Shown here: piece after piece, positions 47,419-58,471 of the stretch
How the letters are laid out: each line of letters opens with the position of its first letter
How positions within the stretch are numbered: the first letter of the stretch is position 1
DNA from: Methylomonas fluvii
GTDB lineage: Bacteria > Pseudomonadota > Gammaproteobacteria > Methylococcales > Methylomonadaceae
Direction of reading: 5' to 3'
DNA: 64,000 bases
NCBI RefSeq assembly: GCF_014850975.1
Contig: NZ_JACXST010000002.1
Span: 992,001-1,056,000 of the forward strand
The notes under the pieces: model-generated
What the model saw: only the letters and a program-made list of their open reading frames with translations
Database searches by the model: none
Told to the model about the DNA's origin: nothing
Position numbers and translations under genes: made by a program

Positions 47419-48596
47419 GATTTGACCCCAGCCTTGTCGGACAAGCGCGGATCGATGGCATCACGAAACGCTTCGCCGATCAGGTTGTAGGCAAACACCG
47501 TCATAAAGATCGAGCCGCCGGGAAACACCGCCATCCACCAGTTAAAGGTCGAGGATTTAACAGCCTGATCCAGCATCGCCCCCCAGGATGGCGCATCGAC
47601 CACACCCAAACCGAGAAAGCTTAGTGTCGCTTCGGATAGAATCGCCCCGGCCACCCCGAAACTAACGGCTACCAGTAAGGGTGCGACGCCGTTTGGCAGC
47701 ATGTGCCTAAATAAGATAGAGGTGAGAGGCAAACCGCTAGCTACCGCTGCTTGCACGTAATCCTGTTTGCGCAGTTTCAAAAACTCCTGGCGCACATAAC
47801 GTGCGTAGCCAGACCAGCCGGTCACGCCGATGATCACCATCATCATGTACAAGCTACGGCCGAAGAAGGCCACGAAGGTCAGCAGTAAAAACAACGTCGG
47901 AATATCTTCGAAGATTTCCACCAGCCGCATGCCCAGCATGTCGACGACGCCGGAGAAATAGCCCATCAAGCCGCCGACGACGATACCGATGGCCAAGGCG
48001 ATGCCAGAAGCTATCAGACCGATGCTCAAGGAAATCCGGCAGGCGTGGATCATCCGGCTTAACACGTCGGCACCGTTCTCTTCGGTGCCCATCAGATGGG
48101 TATGGCCTTCTGTGGCGAACGGCGCTTCCAGGCCTTTGCTGCCCAAATCCCGCAGATAATCGACCGGCGCATACGGTATCGGCGGCATGAGCTTCCAATC
48201 CACTTGCATATAAGCGGGGCCGCGGAAGTCGTCGTAGATCACCAACACCGGCGGTTTGACGAAGCTGTTGACCAACAGCGCGGCTAACGCACTACCCAGC
48301 AAAAACAACAAAACCTGTTTACCGCCGTCGATGTTTAGCCGGTAAACCGCCAGAGCAATGAAAAAGCTGGCCAAGATCCAGGCGTCTTCCACGGACAAAT
48401 ATTGCAATACCGGCGCGGAAATAGCCCCGCCTTTGCTCATCAGCAAGGGCATGGAGTTGGCGAGAAACGGCGCAAACACCGCGCAAAACACTAACAAGGC
48501 GACCCAAGCCAAGCCCAGCTTGACGCCAACGCCGGCCAGGGTTTTGCGCCAGATGCGCGCAGAAAAAGATTCGCGGCTGATCACGGGCTTAGTCAT
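47415..48596 (-). CDS. yejE: Peptide ABC transporter permease, YejE type
   Basis: A 393-residue permease of the DppC/OppC/YejE family. After an N-terminal TM and a periplasmic segment (GTEENGADVLSRMIHACRIS) come five TM helices with the EAA loop region (GYARYVRQEFLKLRKQDYVQAAVASG). The N-terminal third has extra TM helices (WVALLVFCAVFAPFLA; KQVLLFLLGSALAALLV). It overlaps yejB by 8 nt. Confidence 0.92.
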   Translation of the reverse strand: MTKPVISRESFSARIWRKTLAGVGVKLGLAWVALLVFCAVFAPFLANSMPLLMSKGGAISAPVLQYLSVEDAWILASFFIALAVYRLNIDGGKQVLLFLLGSALAALLVNSFVKPPVLVIYDDFRGPAYMQVDWKLMPPIPYAPVDYLRDLGSKGLEAPFATEGHTHLMGTEENGADVLSRMIHACRISLSIGLIASGIALAIGIVVGGLMGYFSGVVDMLGMRLVEIFEDIPTLFLLLTFVAFFGRSLYMMMVIIGVTGWSGYARYVRQEFLKLRKQDYVQAAVASGLPLTSILFRHMLPNGVAPLLVAVSFGVAGAILSEATLSFLGLGVVDAPSWGAMLDQAVKSSTFNWWMAVFPGGSIFMTVFAYNLIGEAFRDAIDPRLSDKAGVKS

Positions 48597-49665
48597 AACT
48601 CACCCGCGGATCGGCCAGGGTGTAACAGAAATCGGCAATCAGATAGCCGATCAGGGTCAGAAAGCCGCTGATCCAGGTAATCGACAACACCAACTCGCGG
48701 TCGCGGCCTTTCACCGCTTCCACCGCCAACTGGCCCATGCCGTTGATACTGAAGATATTCTCGACGATCAAGGAGCCGGCCAGCAAACTGGGTAACAAAC
48801 CGGCCGAGACGGTAATCAAGGGCAATAAACTATTGCGGAATACGTGTTTCCACAACACGTCGTTTTCGGCCAAGCCCTTGGCGCGGGCGGTGCGGGCGTA
48901 ATCGGCGTGCAGGTTTTCCAAAATGGAGGTGCGGGTCAGTTTGGTTAATGCCGCAAAGCCGCCGTAGGACAAGCAGATCACCGGCAAGATCAGATGCCAG
49001 ATTCTATCCAACAAGAAACCTCGGATAAATCCGCTCTCTTCCCAATGCGGCAGGAACGGCATGTCCTGCGCCTCCCGACTGCTGATGCCGGCGGTGGGGA
49101 ACCATTGAAAATATTGGACGTTGGCAAAAAAACCCAGCAACAAAACGCCGGCCAACATGGTCGGAATCGACCACAAGGCCAACATCGACATACCGGCGCC
49201 GACATCGAAAGCGCTACCGCGCTGGGTGGCGGCTTTCATGCCGACCATGATGGCGATGATGTAGGTAAACGGCAGTGTTACCAGATTGAGTAGCAAGGTA
49301 ATCGGGATGCGCTCGGCCAGAATATCCGAAACGGGCCGGCCGTATTGAAAACTGGTGCCCAGATCCATGCCCTTGCTGAAGGAAAATTCACCGTGCTGGC
49401 CTTCAGCATCGGTGACGAAACCAATCGGCGAGACATTATTCAGCCAGCGCAGATATTGCACCGGGGCTGGCTGGTCCAGGCCGTAGCGTTTGTTGTAATA
49501 GTCCAGCAAGGCCTGTTTTTCCTGCGGCTTCATGTCCATGCCGCCGATTAAAGTCTGGGCGCTGATGCCGCCCGGCGACATGGCCATGACGCTGAACACC
49601 AACACGGTGATACCCAGCAAGGTGGGGATCATCAGCAGCAAACGCCGCAGCAGATAGGTCAACAT
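48589..49665 (-). CDS. yejB: Peptide ABC transporter permease, YejB type
   Basis: A 358-residue DppB/OppB-type permease: MLTYLLRRLLLMIPTLLGIT at the N-terminus, then a periplasmic loop, and the EAA region LTRTSILENLHADYARTARA, ending with DPRVSYD. With YejE it forms the membrane channel for peptide import. Confidence 0.93.
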   Translation of the reverse strand: MLTYLLRRLLLMIPTLLGITVLVFSVMAMSPGGISAQTLIGGMDMKPQEKQALLDYYNKRYGLDQPAPVQYLRWLNNVSPIGFVTDAEGQHGEFSFSKGMDLGTSFQYGRPVSDILAERIPITLLLNLVTLPFTYIIAIMVGMKAATQRGSAFDVGAGMSMLALWSIPTMLAGVLLLGFFANVQYFQWFPTAGISSREAQDMPFLPHWEESGFIRGFLLDRIWHLILPVICLSYGGFAALTKLTRTSILENLHADYARTARAKGLAENDVLWKHVFRNSLLPLITVSAGLLPSLLAGSLIVENIFSINGMGQLAVEAVKGRDRELVLSITWISGFLTLIGYLIADFCYTLADPRVSYD

Positions 49666-49680
49666 CGACGGATCCTTGGC

Positions 49681-51534
49681 CTATTGGGTGTATTTTTGCT
49701 GCGCCAGCGGCACGTAGTTTTCTAGCGGCAGGGAGCCGAAGTTCAAACCCAGTTTGGTCATTTGCAAGTTATGAATGCGCTTGTCGACGAACAACAGGCT
49801 CTTACGGCGCATCAAGAAGGTATAGGGCTGGTCTTCGTAGAGAATGTGCTCGGCTTGCTGCCACAGCGGCATGCGTTTGCTTTCATCGACAGTGCGGCGG
49901 GCATCGTCGATGAGCTTATCCAAAGCCGGGTTCTTGTACCCGATAAAATTATCGCCCTTACTCACCGCCTGAGAACTATGAAATATCTGATACAAATCGG
50001 TTTCGATACCGCTGGTCCAACCCAGGGTAATGGCGTCGAAATCTTTTTTATCCAGATTCTCCAACATCACCGGCCATTCCTGAGGAGTTGGAATCAGTTT
50101 GACGCCAGCGCGGGCGTACAAGTCTTTCAACAGCAACACCAGGCGTTTGGTGTCCTCGTTGGCTTGAAAGTAGGTCAGTTTAAATTCAAAGGGCGCGCCG
50201 GCCTTGTCTTCTAAAACGCCGTCGCCATTTTTATCCTGGTAACCGGCTTCTTTCAGCAAGGCTTTGGCTTTTTCCAAATCGGCTTGATAGGGCTGCAAAG
50301 CCACATCATGCTGCTTGCTGGTTTTACTGAACGGACTCACCGCAGGCTCGGCGTAATCCAACATCACATCTTTTATCACCCGACTGACATCGGTCAGATA
50401 AGTCATGGCTTGCCGCACCCGCTTGTCGGCGAAGCGAGTCGGCTTGCCGCCGCGTTCCTGATTCCAGCCTATCCAACTGTACCCAACCACTGGCGGCATG
50501 TATTCGAAATTTTGGCTCTTGGCCTGAATTTGCGGGTCTTTTTTCAGCTCCTGGTATTCGACTGGCCGCGCTGAGTAAGAGTCGATATCGCCATTGCGAA
50601 AGGTAGTTAAGCGGGCGCTATCGTTTTGAATGATTTTCCACAGAATCCGATGGTAAGACGGTTGCACGTCACCCCAGTAACGCTCGTTACGCACCAGCTC
50701 GATGTTGCCTTTGTCCGGCGTCCAGTTTTTCGGATCGTTTAATCGATAAGGACCGCTGCCTAATAACAGACCTTTGGATTCATTGAATTTTTGCGGCTCT
50801 TTTAAATAAGGCTCGTAAAAATGCTTGGGCAGGATGCCGATGCCACCGGCCAGCGACAAGGCTTCGAAATACGGCTCTTTGAAGGTAAACACCACTTCGT
50901 ATTTGCCGTTGGCTTTGACGCTGGCGATTTTTTCCAAATACGCCCGTTCCCGAGGCGCTTGAATCGCGTCGGTCATAATGAAATTGAAACTGAATACCAC
51001 ATCATCGGCGGTCAGCGGTTGGCCGTCGGAGAAACTGACGTCTTCGCGCATCCGGAAAGTAATCACCAACCCGTCTTCGCTGATGGTCCAATCTTTGGCG
51101 ACCAGGCCCTCCCATTCCAAAGTATCGGGGTTGCGGGTGATCAGGCTCTCCAGCACATAGCTTTGTACGTTGGAGGCGTAGGCATCGCTGGACACCAGCG
51201 GCGTGATGGTCTTGAGGTTGGTGCCGAACGCTTCGACGCTCCAGTCGCCCTGGGCGTAATCCGGCTGGCGACTGGCGGCATAAGCGCGTTGAAACGCTTG
51301 AGCCACTTCGCCGCTTGAAGTCGAATTTGCTGGGGCGTTTGCGGCAATTGCGCCAGAGGCGATGGCGCTTCGCAGTTCGCGCATATCCTTGGCTTGCTCC
51401 GACAGCGCGGTTTGCATCTCGCTCAATTTCAGCCATTGCCGGTCGATTTGATACATCGCCAACACGATCAGCACAATGGTCAAACTGAGCAGCGAATAGA
51501 GAATCCAGTCTCGGGTAGTGGATGGTGTTTGCAT
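49681..51534 (-). CDS. yejA: Peptide-binding protein, membrane-anchored, YejA/OppA type
   Basis: A 617-residue family-5 solute-binding protein. Instead of a cleavable signal it starts with a TM anchor (WILYSLLSLTIVLIVLAMY, residues 10-28) and a short coiled coil (QWLKLSEMQTALSEQAKDMRELRSAIA). The SBP core follows: VAKDWTISEDGLVITFRMRE, FSDGQPLTADDVVFSF, GSGPYRL and RVRQAMTYL. It delivers peptides to the permease encoded 15 nt downstream. Anchoring in a Gram-negative is unusual for this family. Confidence 0.88.
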   Translation of the reverse strand: MQTPSTTRDWILYSLLSLTIVLIVLAMYQIDRQWLKLSEMQTALSEQAKDMRELRSAIASGAIAANAPANSTSSGEVAQAFQRAYAASRQPDYAQGDWSVEAFGTNLKTITPLVSSDAYASNVQSYVLESLITRNPDTLEWEGLVAKDWTISEDGLVITFRMREDVSFSDGQPLTADDVVFSFNFIMTDAIQAPRERAYLEKIASVKANGKYEVVFTFKEPYFEALSLAGGIGILPKHFYEPYLKEPQKFNESKGLLLGSGPYRLNDPKNWTPDKGNIELVRNERYWGDVQPSYHRILWKIIQNDSARLTTFRNGDIDSYSARPVEYQELKKDPQIQAKSQNFEYMPPVVGYSWIGWNQERGGKPTRFADKRVRQAMTYLTDVSRVIKDVMLDYAEPAVSPFSKTSKQHDVALQPYQADLEKAKALLKEAGYQDKNGDGVLEDKAGAPFEFKLTYFQANEDTKRLVLLLKDLYARAGVKLIPTPQEWPVMLENLDKKDFDAITLGWTSGIETDLYQIFHSSQAVSKGDNFIGYKNPALDKLIDDARRTVDESKRMPLWQQAEHILYEDQPYTFLMRRKSLLFVDKRIHNLQMTKLGLNFGSLPLENYVPLAQQKYTQ

Positions 51535-51709
51535 TTGTCCAGTGTTTCGCAGAAATTAAACAGAAACTTCAGCGACGCTTTTGCTTGATGGCCAGAGCCA
51601 TCTGAATCGCTTCTGGGGCTTATCGATAACGCCGCCTTTGCAAAAACGTCAGGTGTCCTTACTTTTTAACCCAGTGGGTCGCCGCCGCGCTAGCCACCGG
51701 GGTACATCT

Positions 51710-52900
51710 TTATAGCAAATTGGTGATTGGTGCCTCGGGATTGACGTCGGCATCGTAATCCACGCCGTCCACCTCGAAACCAAACAACTTTAGAAATTCG
51801 TGTTTGTAACCGGCAAAATCGCTCAATTCGTTGATATTGTCGTTGTTGATTTGTTCCCACAAAGCGTTGACTTTATCTTGCACTTGCGGCTGCAACTCTT
51901 TTAAATCGGCGCGCAGGCGACCGGTATCGTCCAGGATAGGAGTGGCACCGTACAGACTATCGCGGAACAAGCCATTTACCTGCTCGATGCAACCTTCGTG
52001 AGTACCCTCGGCCTTCATGGTTTTGAATAGCAAGGCCAGATACAAAGGCATAACCGGAATTGCCGCGCTGGCTTGAGTGACTACGGCTTTGAGCACTGAT
52101 ACGCGCGCGTCCCCGCCTAGAGTCGCTAATTTATTGCGAATATCGATGACGCGTTTATCCAAGTCTTTTTTGGCCGCACCAATGGTGCCGTCCCAATAAA
52201 TATCCCAGGTGATTTTTTCGCCCAGATAAGTGTATGCGGTGGTTTTGGCGCCTTCCGCCAAGACGTCGGCGTCGGCCAGCGCATCGATCCACATTTGCCA
52301 GTCTTCTCCGCCCATAACGGCCACGGTATTTTCAATTTCTTCCGGCGTAGCGGCCGGCAAGGTAAAGGATTTAATGACTTCTTTGTCAGTATCAATACCG
52401 TTTTGTACCAAATCTTTACCTATCGGTTTCAAGGTAGAATTATGCGTGACACCGGTTTTTGGATGCGTGCGGCGCGGCGCGGCCAAGCTGTATATAACCA
52501 GATCGACTTTGCCCATGTCTTGCTTAATGACATCAATGGTTTTTTGTTTGATCTCGTCGGAAAACGCATCCCCGTTGATGCTTTTGGCGTAGAGGCCTTC
52601 GGCTTCGGCAAATTTATGGAACGCCGCGGAATTGTACCAACCCGGAGTACCCGGCTTATCGGCCGTACCCTCGCGCTCAAAAAACACACCCAAGGTTTTC
52701 GCACCGGAACCAAAAGCCGAGACAATCCTCGATGCCAGGCCGTAACCGGTGGAAGCGCCTAAAATCAGGACATTTTTCGGGCCGTTGCTAATTGCACCAA
52801 AGCTTTTGACATAGTCGATTTGCTGATTGACATTGGCTTCGCAGCCGACCGGATGGGTGGTGACGCACATAAAACCGCGTACGCGAGGTTTGATAATCAT
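51710..52900 (-). CDS. fabV: FabV, trans-2-enoyl-ACP/CoA reductase
   Basis: A 396-residue Fab[21 protein letters not shown], the NADH-binding [27 protein letters not shown] and the catalytic Y-x8-K ([10 protein letters not shown]). It catalyses the last step of the fatty-acid elongation cycle and is the triclosan-insensitive type. Full length. Monocistronic, with divergent short DNA upstream. Confidence 0.96.
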   Translation of the reverse strand: MIIKPRVRGFMCVTTHPVGCEANVNQQIDYVKSFGAISNGPKNVLILGASTGYGLASRIVSAFGSGAKTLGVFFEREGTADKPGTPGWYNSAAFHKFAEAEGLYAKSINGDAFSDEIKQKTIDVIKQDMGKVDLVIYSLAAPRRTHPKTGVTHNSTLKPIGKDLVQNGIDTDKEVIKSFTLPAATPEEIENTVAVMGGEDWQMWIDALADADVLAEGAKTTAYTYLGEKITWDIYWDGTIGAAKKDLDKRVIDIRNKLATLGGDARVSVLKAVVTQASAAIPVMPLYLALLFKTMKAEGTHEGCIEQVNGLFRDSLYGATPILDDTGRLRADLKELQPQVQDKVNALWEQINNDNINELSDFAGYKHEFLKLFGFEVDGVDYDADVNPEAPITNLL

Positions 52901-52989
52901 GTTGATCCTTAAATCAAGCTATTAAAAATTAAGACGAGTGTCGCTTTCGCAGCGATGTTTGTTACAAATTTTAAAGTTTATCCCATGAT

Positions 52990-53187
52990 ATGGCTGAACA
53001 GGAAAATAATATCGATTGTATCCGAAGCGAAAAATCACCCTATTCGGCTATCCGCGACTATGTTAATAAACGTGTGCCTAAAAGCCAATGTGGGTTGGAC
53101 GCTGCTAGAGCTGTTAACGCACTGGCTAACGGTTGTGGCGGGATGTCTCAAGACTTTGCCCATAATCCGCAACAGCATCACCGCTGA
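52990..53187 (+). CDS. Possible small hypothetical protein, 65 aa
   Basis: MAEQENNIDCIRSEKSPYSA followed by VNKRVPKSQCGLDAARAVNA: a soluble, mixed-composition frame divergent from fabV and followed within 30 nt by a terminator. No family recognised, and the ribosome site is poor. It could be chance; an overlapping 83-codon frame in another phase looks less protein-like. Confidence 0.4.
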   Translation: MAEQENNIDCIRSEKSPYSAIRDYVNKRVPKSQCGLDAARAVNALANGCGGMSQDFAHNPQQHHR

Positions 53188-53212
53188 TAAGCAGCTAACC
53201 GCTTAGACAAGC

Positions 53213-53242
53213 AAAAAAAAGGGAGCGCTAAGCTCCCTTTTT
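53213..53242. terminator. Bidirectional rho-independent terminator
   Basis: AAAGGGAG / CTCCCTTT stem with a short loop, A-run on the left and T-run on the right. It serves the leftward ppiD transcript and any rightward transcript of the small frame before it. Confidence 0.75.
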
Positions 53243-53260
53243 GCAGGTCCACCTAACGGT

Positions 53261-55129
53261 TTACTGTTTTTGCGTATTGATAACGATCTCGGCTTTAGTC
53301 TGCAACGCATTCAATACAGCTTCCATCTGCGCCTTGCCGAAGGCGGCAGAGATGTTTTTGGCAATCAAGGCCTGCTTGCTCTTGTCACTATCCGACATAA
53401 CGCCCTCGTGTACACTGTTGACGCTAACCACCAATTTACCGCCCTTGGCTTCGTCGATTACTGCCACGCTAGGCTGACCTGCCTTCGGTTTGGCGGTTCT
53501 AAAAATCTCTTGAGTGACCGCCGCCGGCAAATCGCTGGCAGTACGAGTCAAGCCATTGATTTTTTTGGTTTGCAAATGCAGTGCTTCGGCGATTTGAGCA
53601 AGCGTTTTACCGCCCGCCAATTCTTGCTTCACTTTATCGGCAGTAGCGACGGCCTGCTGTTTTGCTTTATCTTGCTGAATCGCGGCAATGACCTGCGCCT
53701 TAACATCCTTGAGTTCCCTGCTGGCGGCAGGTTGATGCGATAACATGCGCAACACCACGACTTTGTCGCCGCCAATTTCCAGCGGTTCGCTGTTGCTGCC
53801 TTTTAACACATCTTCGGAGAACGCCGCCGCCCGAACTTTTTCGTCGGCAGCGATACCTTCACCCGCCGCGCGAGTAAACGCTTCGGTCTTGCTGGTCGCT
53901 CCACCCAACAGTTGCGCAACGGCTGCCAAACTATCGGGATTTTCGTAACTAACTTCGGCCACTTTCTCGGCCAAAGTGTTAAATTTGGCTTCGGCCTGGG
54001 CTTTTTGATAAGCCTTGCTGACTTCGGCTTTTACCGCTTCGTAAGGCTTTACGTCGCCGGGTATTAATTCGGTCACTTTAATTAAATGATAACCAAAAGC
54101 CGATTTGACGGGCTCAGATACTTCGCCCAATTTTAAGCTGCTTGCAGCATCTTCAAAGGCTTTCTCCATCACGCCGACATTGAATAAACCCAGGTCGCCA
54201 CCATTTTTCGCGGTCAGTTTATCATCCGACACTTCAGCTGCCAGGGCGGCAAAATCCTTGCTTTTAAGATCTTGTTTCGCCTTCAGCGCTTTTTGCAACG
54301 CAAGTTCGTCAGCCGTTTTATCCTTGCTGAACGCGAACAAAATATGGCTGATTTTTCTGCGCTCTTTCGTAGTGAATTGGACTTTTTGTTCTTCGTAATA
54401 GGCTTTTAACTGCTCTTCGGTGGGGCTAATATCTGCGGCCAACTTATCCAATGATAATTCCACGTATTCGATAGCCACCTGCTCGGGAGTCTGATACGCG
54501 TCCTGGTGCTGCTGATAATAAGCGGTAATTTCCTCTTCGCCGGGCTGTTGACTGACAGCCGTTAACGGCACGGTCAAATATTCCACATCGCGGGTTTGGT
54601 TCTGGATTTTAAAGAAGTTGTTAATTTCCGCCGGCGTCACAAAGCTGCTATCCACCAGGGCTCGTTGGAACTGCTCCATCACCAAGGCTTTTTTGATGCG
54701 ATTGACGAACTCGGCGGAAGACATACCTTGCGAACCGAGCATGGTTTGGTATTGCGTCTTATCGAACTTTCCGTCTTTTTGAAAATACTCGAGAGTTTGA
54801 ATGAAGTCCCTGGCCGTCTCATCGCTAACCAACAGGTTTTGATCTTGAACGTATTGCAACAATACCTCGTCGCGAACCAGCTTTTGCAAAGCCTGTTTTT
54901 TTATCGTCTCTTCGTCGAACTTCATCCCTGCCAGATTTTGCGCATATTGCTGATAGGCCTGACTGACATCGCGCTGAAAAAACTCCTTGTCTCCCACAGA
55001 CACCACCGGGGCTTCTTTCCCGCCGCCAAGGTAGTTTTGGATGCCCCACAATCCGAAAAGCACACAAATCAAAATCAATATGATTGATGCAAACAGACCG
55101 TGCACCTTTTCTCTAATCTCTAAAAGCAT
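53261..55129 (-). CDS. ppiD: PpiD, membrane-anchored periplasmic folding factor
   Basis: A 622-residue PpiD. N-terminal TM (GLFASIILILICVLFGLWGI, residues 12-31), SurA_N-type chaperone domain, then a parvulin domain (RRKISHILFAF, NGGDLGLFNVGVM, SAFGYHLIKVTE) and a C-terminal region. It assists proteins leaving the Sec translocon. It follows hupB and two tRNAs in the order seen in many gammaproteobacteria. Confidence 0.94.
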   Translation of the reverse strand: MLLEIREKVHGLFASIILILICVLFGLWGIQNYLGGGKEAPVVSVGDKEFFQRDVSQAYQQYAQNLAGMKFDEETIKKQALQKLVRDEVLLQYVQDQNLLVSDETARDFIQTLEYFQKDGKFDKTQYQTMLGSQGMSSAEFVNRIKKALVMEQFQRALVDSSFVTPAEINNFFKIQNQTRDVEYLTVPLTAVSQQPGEEEITAYYQQHQDAYQTPEQVAIEYVELSLDKLAADISPTEEQLKAYYEEQKVQFTTKERRKISHILFAFSKDKTADELALQKALKAKQDLKSKDFAALAAEVSDDKLTAKNGGDLGLFNVGVMEKAFEDAASSLKLGEVSEPVKSAFGYHLIKVTELIPGDVKPYEAVKAEVSKAYQKAQAEAKFNTLAEKVAEVSYENPDSLAAVAQLLGGATSKTEAFTRAAGEGIAADEKVRAAAFSEDVLKGSNSEPLEIGGDKVVVLRMLSHQPAASRELKDVKAQVIAAIQQDKAKQQAVATADKVKQELAGGKTLAQIAEALHLQTKKINGLTRTASDLPAAVTQEIFRTAKPKAGQPSVAVIDEAKGGKLVVSVNSVHEGVMSDSDKSKQALIAKNISAAFGKAQMEAVLNALQTKAEIVINTQKQ

Positions 55130-55187
55130 AAACGCTGTCCTTAAACAGTATTAAACCCGAATGCTTCAGGCCATAAAATTAACAGGC

Positions 55188-55220
55188 AAAAAAAAACCTC
55201 GGACCATACGGCCCGAGGTT
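55188..55220 (-). terminator. Terminator after tRNA-Val/tRNA-Asp
   Basis: AACCTCGG / CCGAGGTT stem (55195-55220) followed on the minus strand by a run of nine T. It ends the hupB/tRNA transcript before ppiD. Confidence 0.8.
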
Positions 55221-55227
55221 TCTGTTT

Positions 55228-55304
55228 TGGCGGAGCGGACGGGGCTCGAACCCGCGACCCCCGGCGTGACAGGCCGGTATTCTAACCAACTGAACTACCG
55301 CTCC
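55228..55304 (-). tRNA. tRNA-Asp (GTC)
   Basis: A 77-nt cloverleaf starting GGAGCGGTAGTTCAGTTGG at 55304; anticodon loop CTGTCAC gives GTC; CCA is encoded. It lies 6 nt from tRNA-Val. Confidence 0.95.
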
Positions 55305-55310
55305 AAAGTC

Positions 55311-55386
55311 TGGTGGGTGCTGAGGGGTTCGAACCCCCGACCCTCGCCTTGTAAGGGCGATGCTCTCCCAGCTGAGCTAAGCACCC
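55311..55386 (-). tRNA. tRNA-Val (TAC)
   Basis: A 76-nt cloverleaf starting GGGTGCTTAGCTCAGCTGGG at 55386; anticodon loop CTTACAA gives TAC; T-loop GTTCGAACC; CCA is encoded. Confidence 0.95.
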
Positions 55387-55399
55387 GACTAAAGAGCGG

Positions 55400-55672
55400 C
55401 TAGTTTACAGCATCTTTTAAAGATTTGCCAGCTTTAAATGAAGGAATTTTCGCGGCTTTAATGGTGATCTCTTCACCGGTTTGCGGATTGCGGCCTTTAC
55501 GCTCTGCTCTTTCTTTAACATCGAATGTGCCGAAGCCAACCAAGGCAACGGAATCGCCTTGTTTCAAAGCATCTTCTACTGCTTTGATAAAACCATCTAA
55601 AGCACGACCTGCATCAGCTTTAGTTAACTGGGACGCACTGGCGATTGCATCGATAAGTTCCGATTTATTCAT
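55400..55672 (-). CDS. hupB: Nucleoid protein HU-beta
   Basis: A 90-residue HU protein: [40 protein letters not shown] with the DNA-binding arm [10 protein letters not shown] and the C-terminal [12 protein letters not shown]. It binds and bends DNA as a dimer. AAGGGG precedes the ATG. It follows lon as in E. coli. Confidence 0.97.
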   Translation of the reverse strand: MNKSELIDAIASASQLTKADAGRALDGFIKAVEDALKQGDSVALVGFGTFDVKERAERKGRNPQTGEEITIKAAKIPSFKAGKSLKDAVN

Positions 55673-55879
55673 TTATTTCCCCTTAGGATGTCGTTGTATT
55701 AATTATGCTCAGCAAACAAATGTTTGGATTTGCCCGCTAACCGGTTTTCCACCAACCCGATTTACAGCCTCTCCTGGTGCGAGAGGCCGACATTTATATC
55801 AATCGCCTGCAAGCGATGTCAAGCACAGAAGTCCGCGGAAGCCACGACACTGATGGTTTCCGCCGACCCGACTCGACTT

Positions 55880-58297
55880 TTAATGGGCAACAACACCCGG
55901 CTTTTTTACCTCTGCCTTGCTGGCAGCAGTTTCAGTTATTTCAGCCACCGGGATTGCAGCAATGGGGGTGGGCATATGCTGTAGAGCTAACTCCAACACT
56001 TCATCTATCCAACGGACACACTTAATCGCCAAATTACGTTTGATATTTTCCGGGATTTCGGCGAGGTCCTTTTCGTTTTCCGCCGGAATCACCACGGTCG
56101 CAATGCCGCCGCGATGCGCCGCCAACAATTTCTCTTTCAGCCCGCCAATCGGTAGCACTTCACCACGCAGGGTAATCTCTCCGGTCATCGCCACATCAGC
56201 ACGCACTGGAATTTTGGTCAGAGCGGAAATAATGGCGGTACACATACCAATACCGGCGCTAGGCCCGTCTTTTGGGGTTGCGCCTTCCGGAACGTGAATG
56301 TGAATATCATTTTTCTGGAACACATCGCTGTCGATTCCCAAGATGTTGGCGCGACTCCTGACTACCGTGACCGCCGCTTCAATCGACTCCTTCATCACAT
56401 CACCGAGCTTACCGGTCGTTAGCTGCTTGCCCTTACCCGGCATCACCGCAGTTTCAATCGTTAGCAACTCACCGCCGACTTCAGTCCATGCCAAACCGGT
56501 CACTTGACCAATTTGATCGCTGTCTTCGGCCATGCCATAGCTAAACCGCCGCACTCCCAGATATTTATCAAGTGTTTTTTCGGTAACCGAGGTTCTACTT
56601 TTGCGGGATTTCAACAACAGGTCTTTCACGACTTTCCGGCAAATTTTCGAAATTTCCCGCTCCAGTCCGCGCACACCGGCTTCCCGCGTGTAGTACCTGA
56701 CAATATCCTTGACCGCTGCTTCGGAGATAGAAATTTCCGACTCAGCCAGACCGTTGTTTTTGATCTGCTTCGGAATCAAAAAGCGCATGGCGATATTGAT
56801 TTTTTCATCCTCGGTATAACCGGCCAGACGGATTATTTCCATTCTATCCATCAAAGCAGCCGGGATATTCATCGTATTCGCGGTTGCCACAAACATCACA
56901 TCGGACAAATCGAAATCGACTTCCAGATAATGATCGGAGAAAGTATGGTTTTGCTCCGGATCCAACACTTCCAACAGCGCAGAAGCGGGATCACCGCGAA
57001 AATCCGCCGCCATTTTGTCGATCTCGTCCAGCAAGAACATGGGGTTACGGGTTTTGATTTTCGAAAGATTTTGCAAGATTTTACCGGGCATCGAACCAAT
57101 GTAGGTACGCCTGTGCCCGCGAATTTCCGCTTCATCTCTAACCCCGCCCAATGCCATCCGCACATATTTACGGTTGGTGGCCCGCGCAATCGACTGGCCA
57201 AGTGAGGTTTTACCGACCCCCGGAGGACCGACCAAACACAGAATAGGCCCTTTCAACGCCTTAACACGTTGCTGCACGGCGAGATATTCGAGTATCCGCT
57301 CTTTTACTTTATCCAGGCCGTAATGTTCGGCTTCCAACACCTCTTCGGCGACTTTCAAATCGTGCCTAACCTTGGTTTTCTTTTTCCAAGGCACATTGAC
57401 CATCCAATCGATGTAATTGCGCACCACTGTGGCTTCCGCGGACATCGGCGACATCATTTTCAGTTTATTCAGCTCGGCCGTAGCTTTGGTTTTGGCTTCT
57501 GCGGACATACCGGCAGCAGCAATCTTTCTTTCCAGTTCTTCGATCTCGTTGCTGGCTTCGTCCATCTCGCCCAGCTCTTTTTGAATAGCCTTCATTTGCT
57601 CATTCAAATAGTATTCGCGCTGATTCTTTTCCATCTGCTTTTTAACGCGGCCACGAATTTTCTTTTCCATCTCCAGAATATCGACTTCACCTTCCATCAA
57701 GGTCATCAAATTTTCCAGACGTTTGGCGACATCGACCATTTCCAGCATCAGCTGTTTTTCTTCAACTTTTAAAGCCATATGTGCCGCCATGGTGTCGGCC
57801 AAGCGGCTGGGGTCGTCAATGCCGGCCAGGGAGTTCAATACTTCAGGCGGAATTTTATTATTCAATTTCACATATTGATCGAACGAATTAATCGCGGTCC
57901 GCTGCAAAACTTCCGCTTCCTGTTCGGAAATATTTAATTCGTCGCTCAACTCGACCACGCTGGCCGCACAATAATTGTCCACATCTTGGTATTTTGTAAC
58001 GGAGCAGCGCTGACTGCCTTCAACCAATACTTTCACCGTACCGTCCGGCAATTTCAATAGTTGCAGGATGTTGGCCAAGGTACCGACTCTGTATAAGTCA
58101 TCAAAACCCGGCTCATCGACATCGGCCTGTTTCTGGGCGATCAGCAAGACTTGTTTGTCTTGCTTTATGGCAGCATCAAGGGCATCAATCGACATACCTC
58201 TACCGACAAACAATGGAATCACCATATGCGGATAGACCACCACGTCCCGTAACGGCAAGACAGGAATTAATTCATCTTTGGTTTTTAACTCGGTCAT
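55880..58297 (-). CDS. lon: ATP-dependent protease Lon
   Basis: An 805-residue Lon: N-terminal LON substrate domain ([20 protein letters not shown]), coiled-coil region, AAA+ with [15 protein letters not shown] and [10 protein letters not shown], and a C-terminal Ser-Lys protease with [15 protein letters not shown] (catalytic Ser) and [11 protein letters not shown] (catalytic Lys). It degrades misfolded and regulatory proteins. Slightly longer than E. coli Lon (784). Separated from clpX by its own terminator. Confidence 0.97.
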   Translation of the reverse strand: MTELKTKDELIPVLPLRDVVVYPHMVIPLFVGRGMSIDALDAAIKQDKQVLLIAQKQADVDEPGFDDLYRVGTLANILQLLKLPDGTVKVLVEGSQRCSVTKYQDVDNYCAASVVELSDELNISEQEAEVLQRTAINSFDQYVKLNNKIPPEVLNSLAGIDDPSRLADTMAAHMALKVEEKQLMLEMVDVAKRLENLMTLMEGEVDILEMEKKIRGRVKKQMEKNQREYYLNEQMKAIQKELGEMDEASNEIEELERKIAAAGMSAEAKTKATAELNKLKMMSPMSAEATVVRNYIDWMVNVPWKKKTKVRHDLKVAEEVLEAEHYGLDKVKERILEYLAVQQRVKALKGPILCLVGPPGVGKTSLGQSIARATNRKYVRMALGGVRDEAEIRGHRRTYIGSMPGKILQNLSKIKTRNPMFLLDEIDKMAADFRGDPASALLEVLDPEQNHTFSDHYLEVDFDLSDVMFVATANTMNIPAALMDRMEIIRLAGYTEDEKINIAMRFLIPKQIKNNGLAESEISISEAAVKDIVRYYTREAGVRGLEREISKICRKVVKDLLLKSRKSRTSVTEKTLDKYLGVRRFSYGMAEDSDQIGQVTGLAWTEVGGELLTIETAVMPGKGKQLTTGKLGDVMKESIEAAVTVVRSRANILGIDSDVFQKNDIHIHVPEGATPKDGPSAGIGMCTAIISALTKIPVRADVAMTGEITLRGEVLPIGGLKEKLLAAHRGGIATVVIPAENEKDLAEIPENIKRNLAIKCVRWIDEVLELALQHMPTPIAAIPVAEITETAASKAEVKKPGVVAH

Positions 58298-58386
58298 TTC
58301 ATTTGCTCCCTTGAGCAGCTCAAAACATTGGATGTCATCCTATATGAGGATGAACTCCCAGAAAACAAGTATCTTTAATTTCAGGC

Positions 58387-58420
58387 AAAAAAAAGGGGGC
58401 TTTATTGAAAAAGCCCCCTT
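58387..58420 (-). terminator. Terminator of the tig-clpP-clpX transcript
   Basis: An 11-bp GC-rich stem (AAGGGGGCTTT 58393-58403, AAAGCCCCCTT 58410-58420) with a minus-strand T-run of eight. It separates clpX from lon. Confidence 0.85.
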
Positions 58421-58471
58421 GAATTTGATTATTTCTTCGCGAGAACGCTAGGAAAGCTCAAAGCCCCAAAG

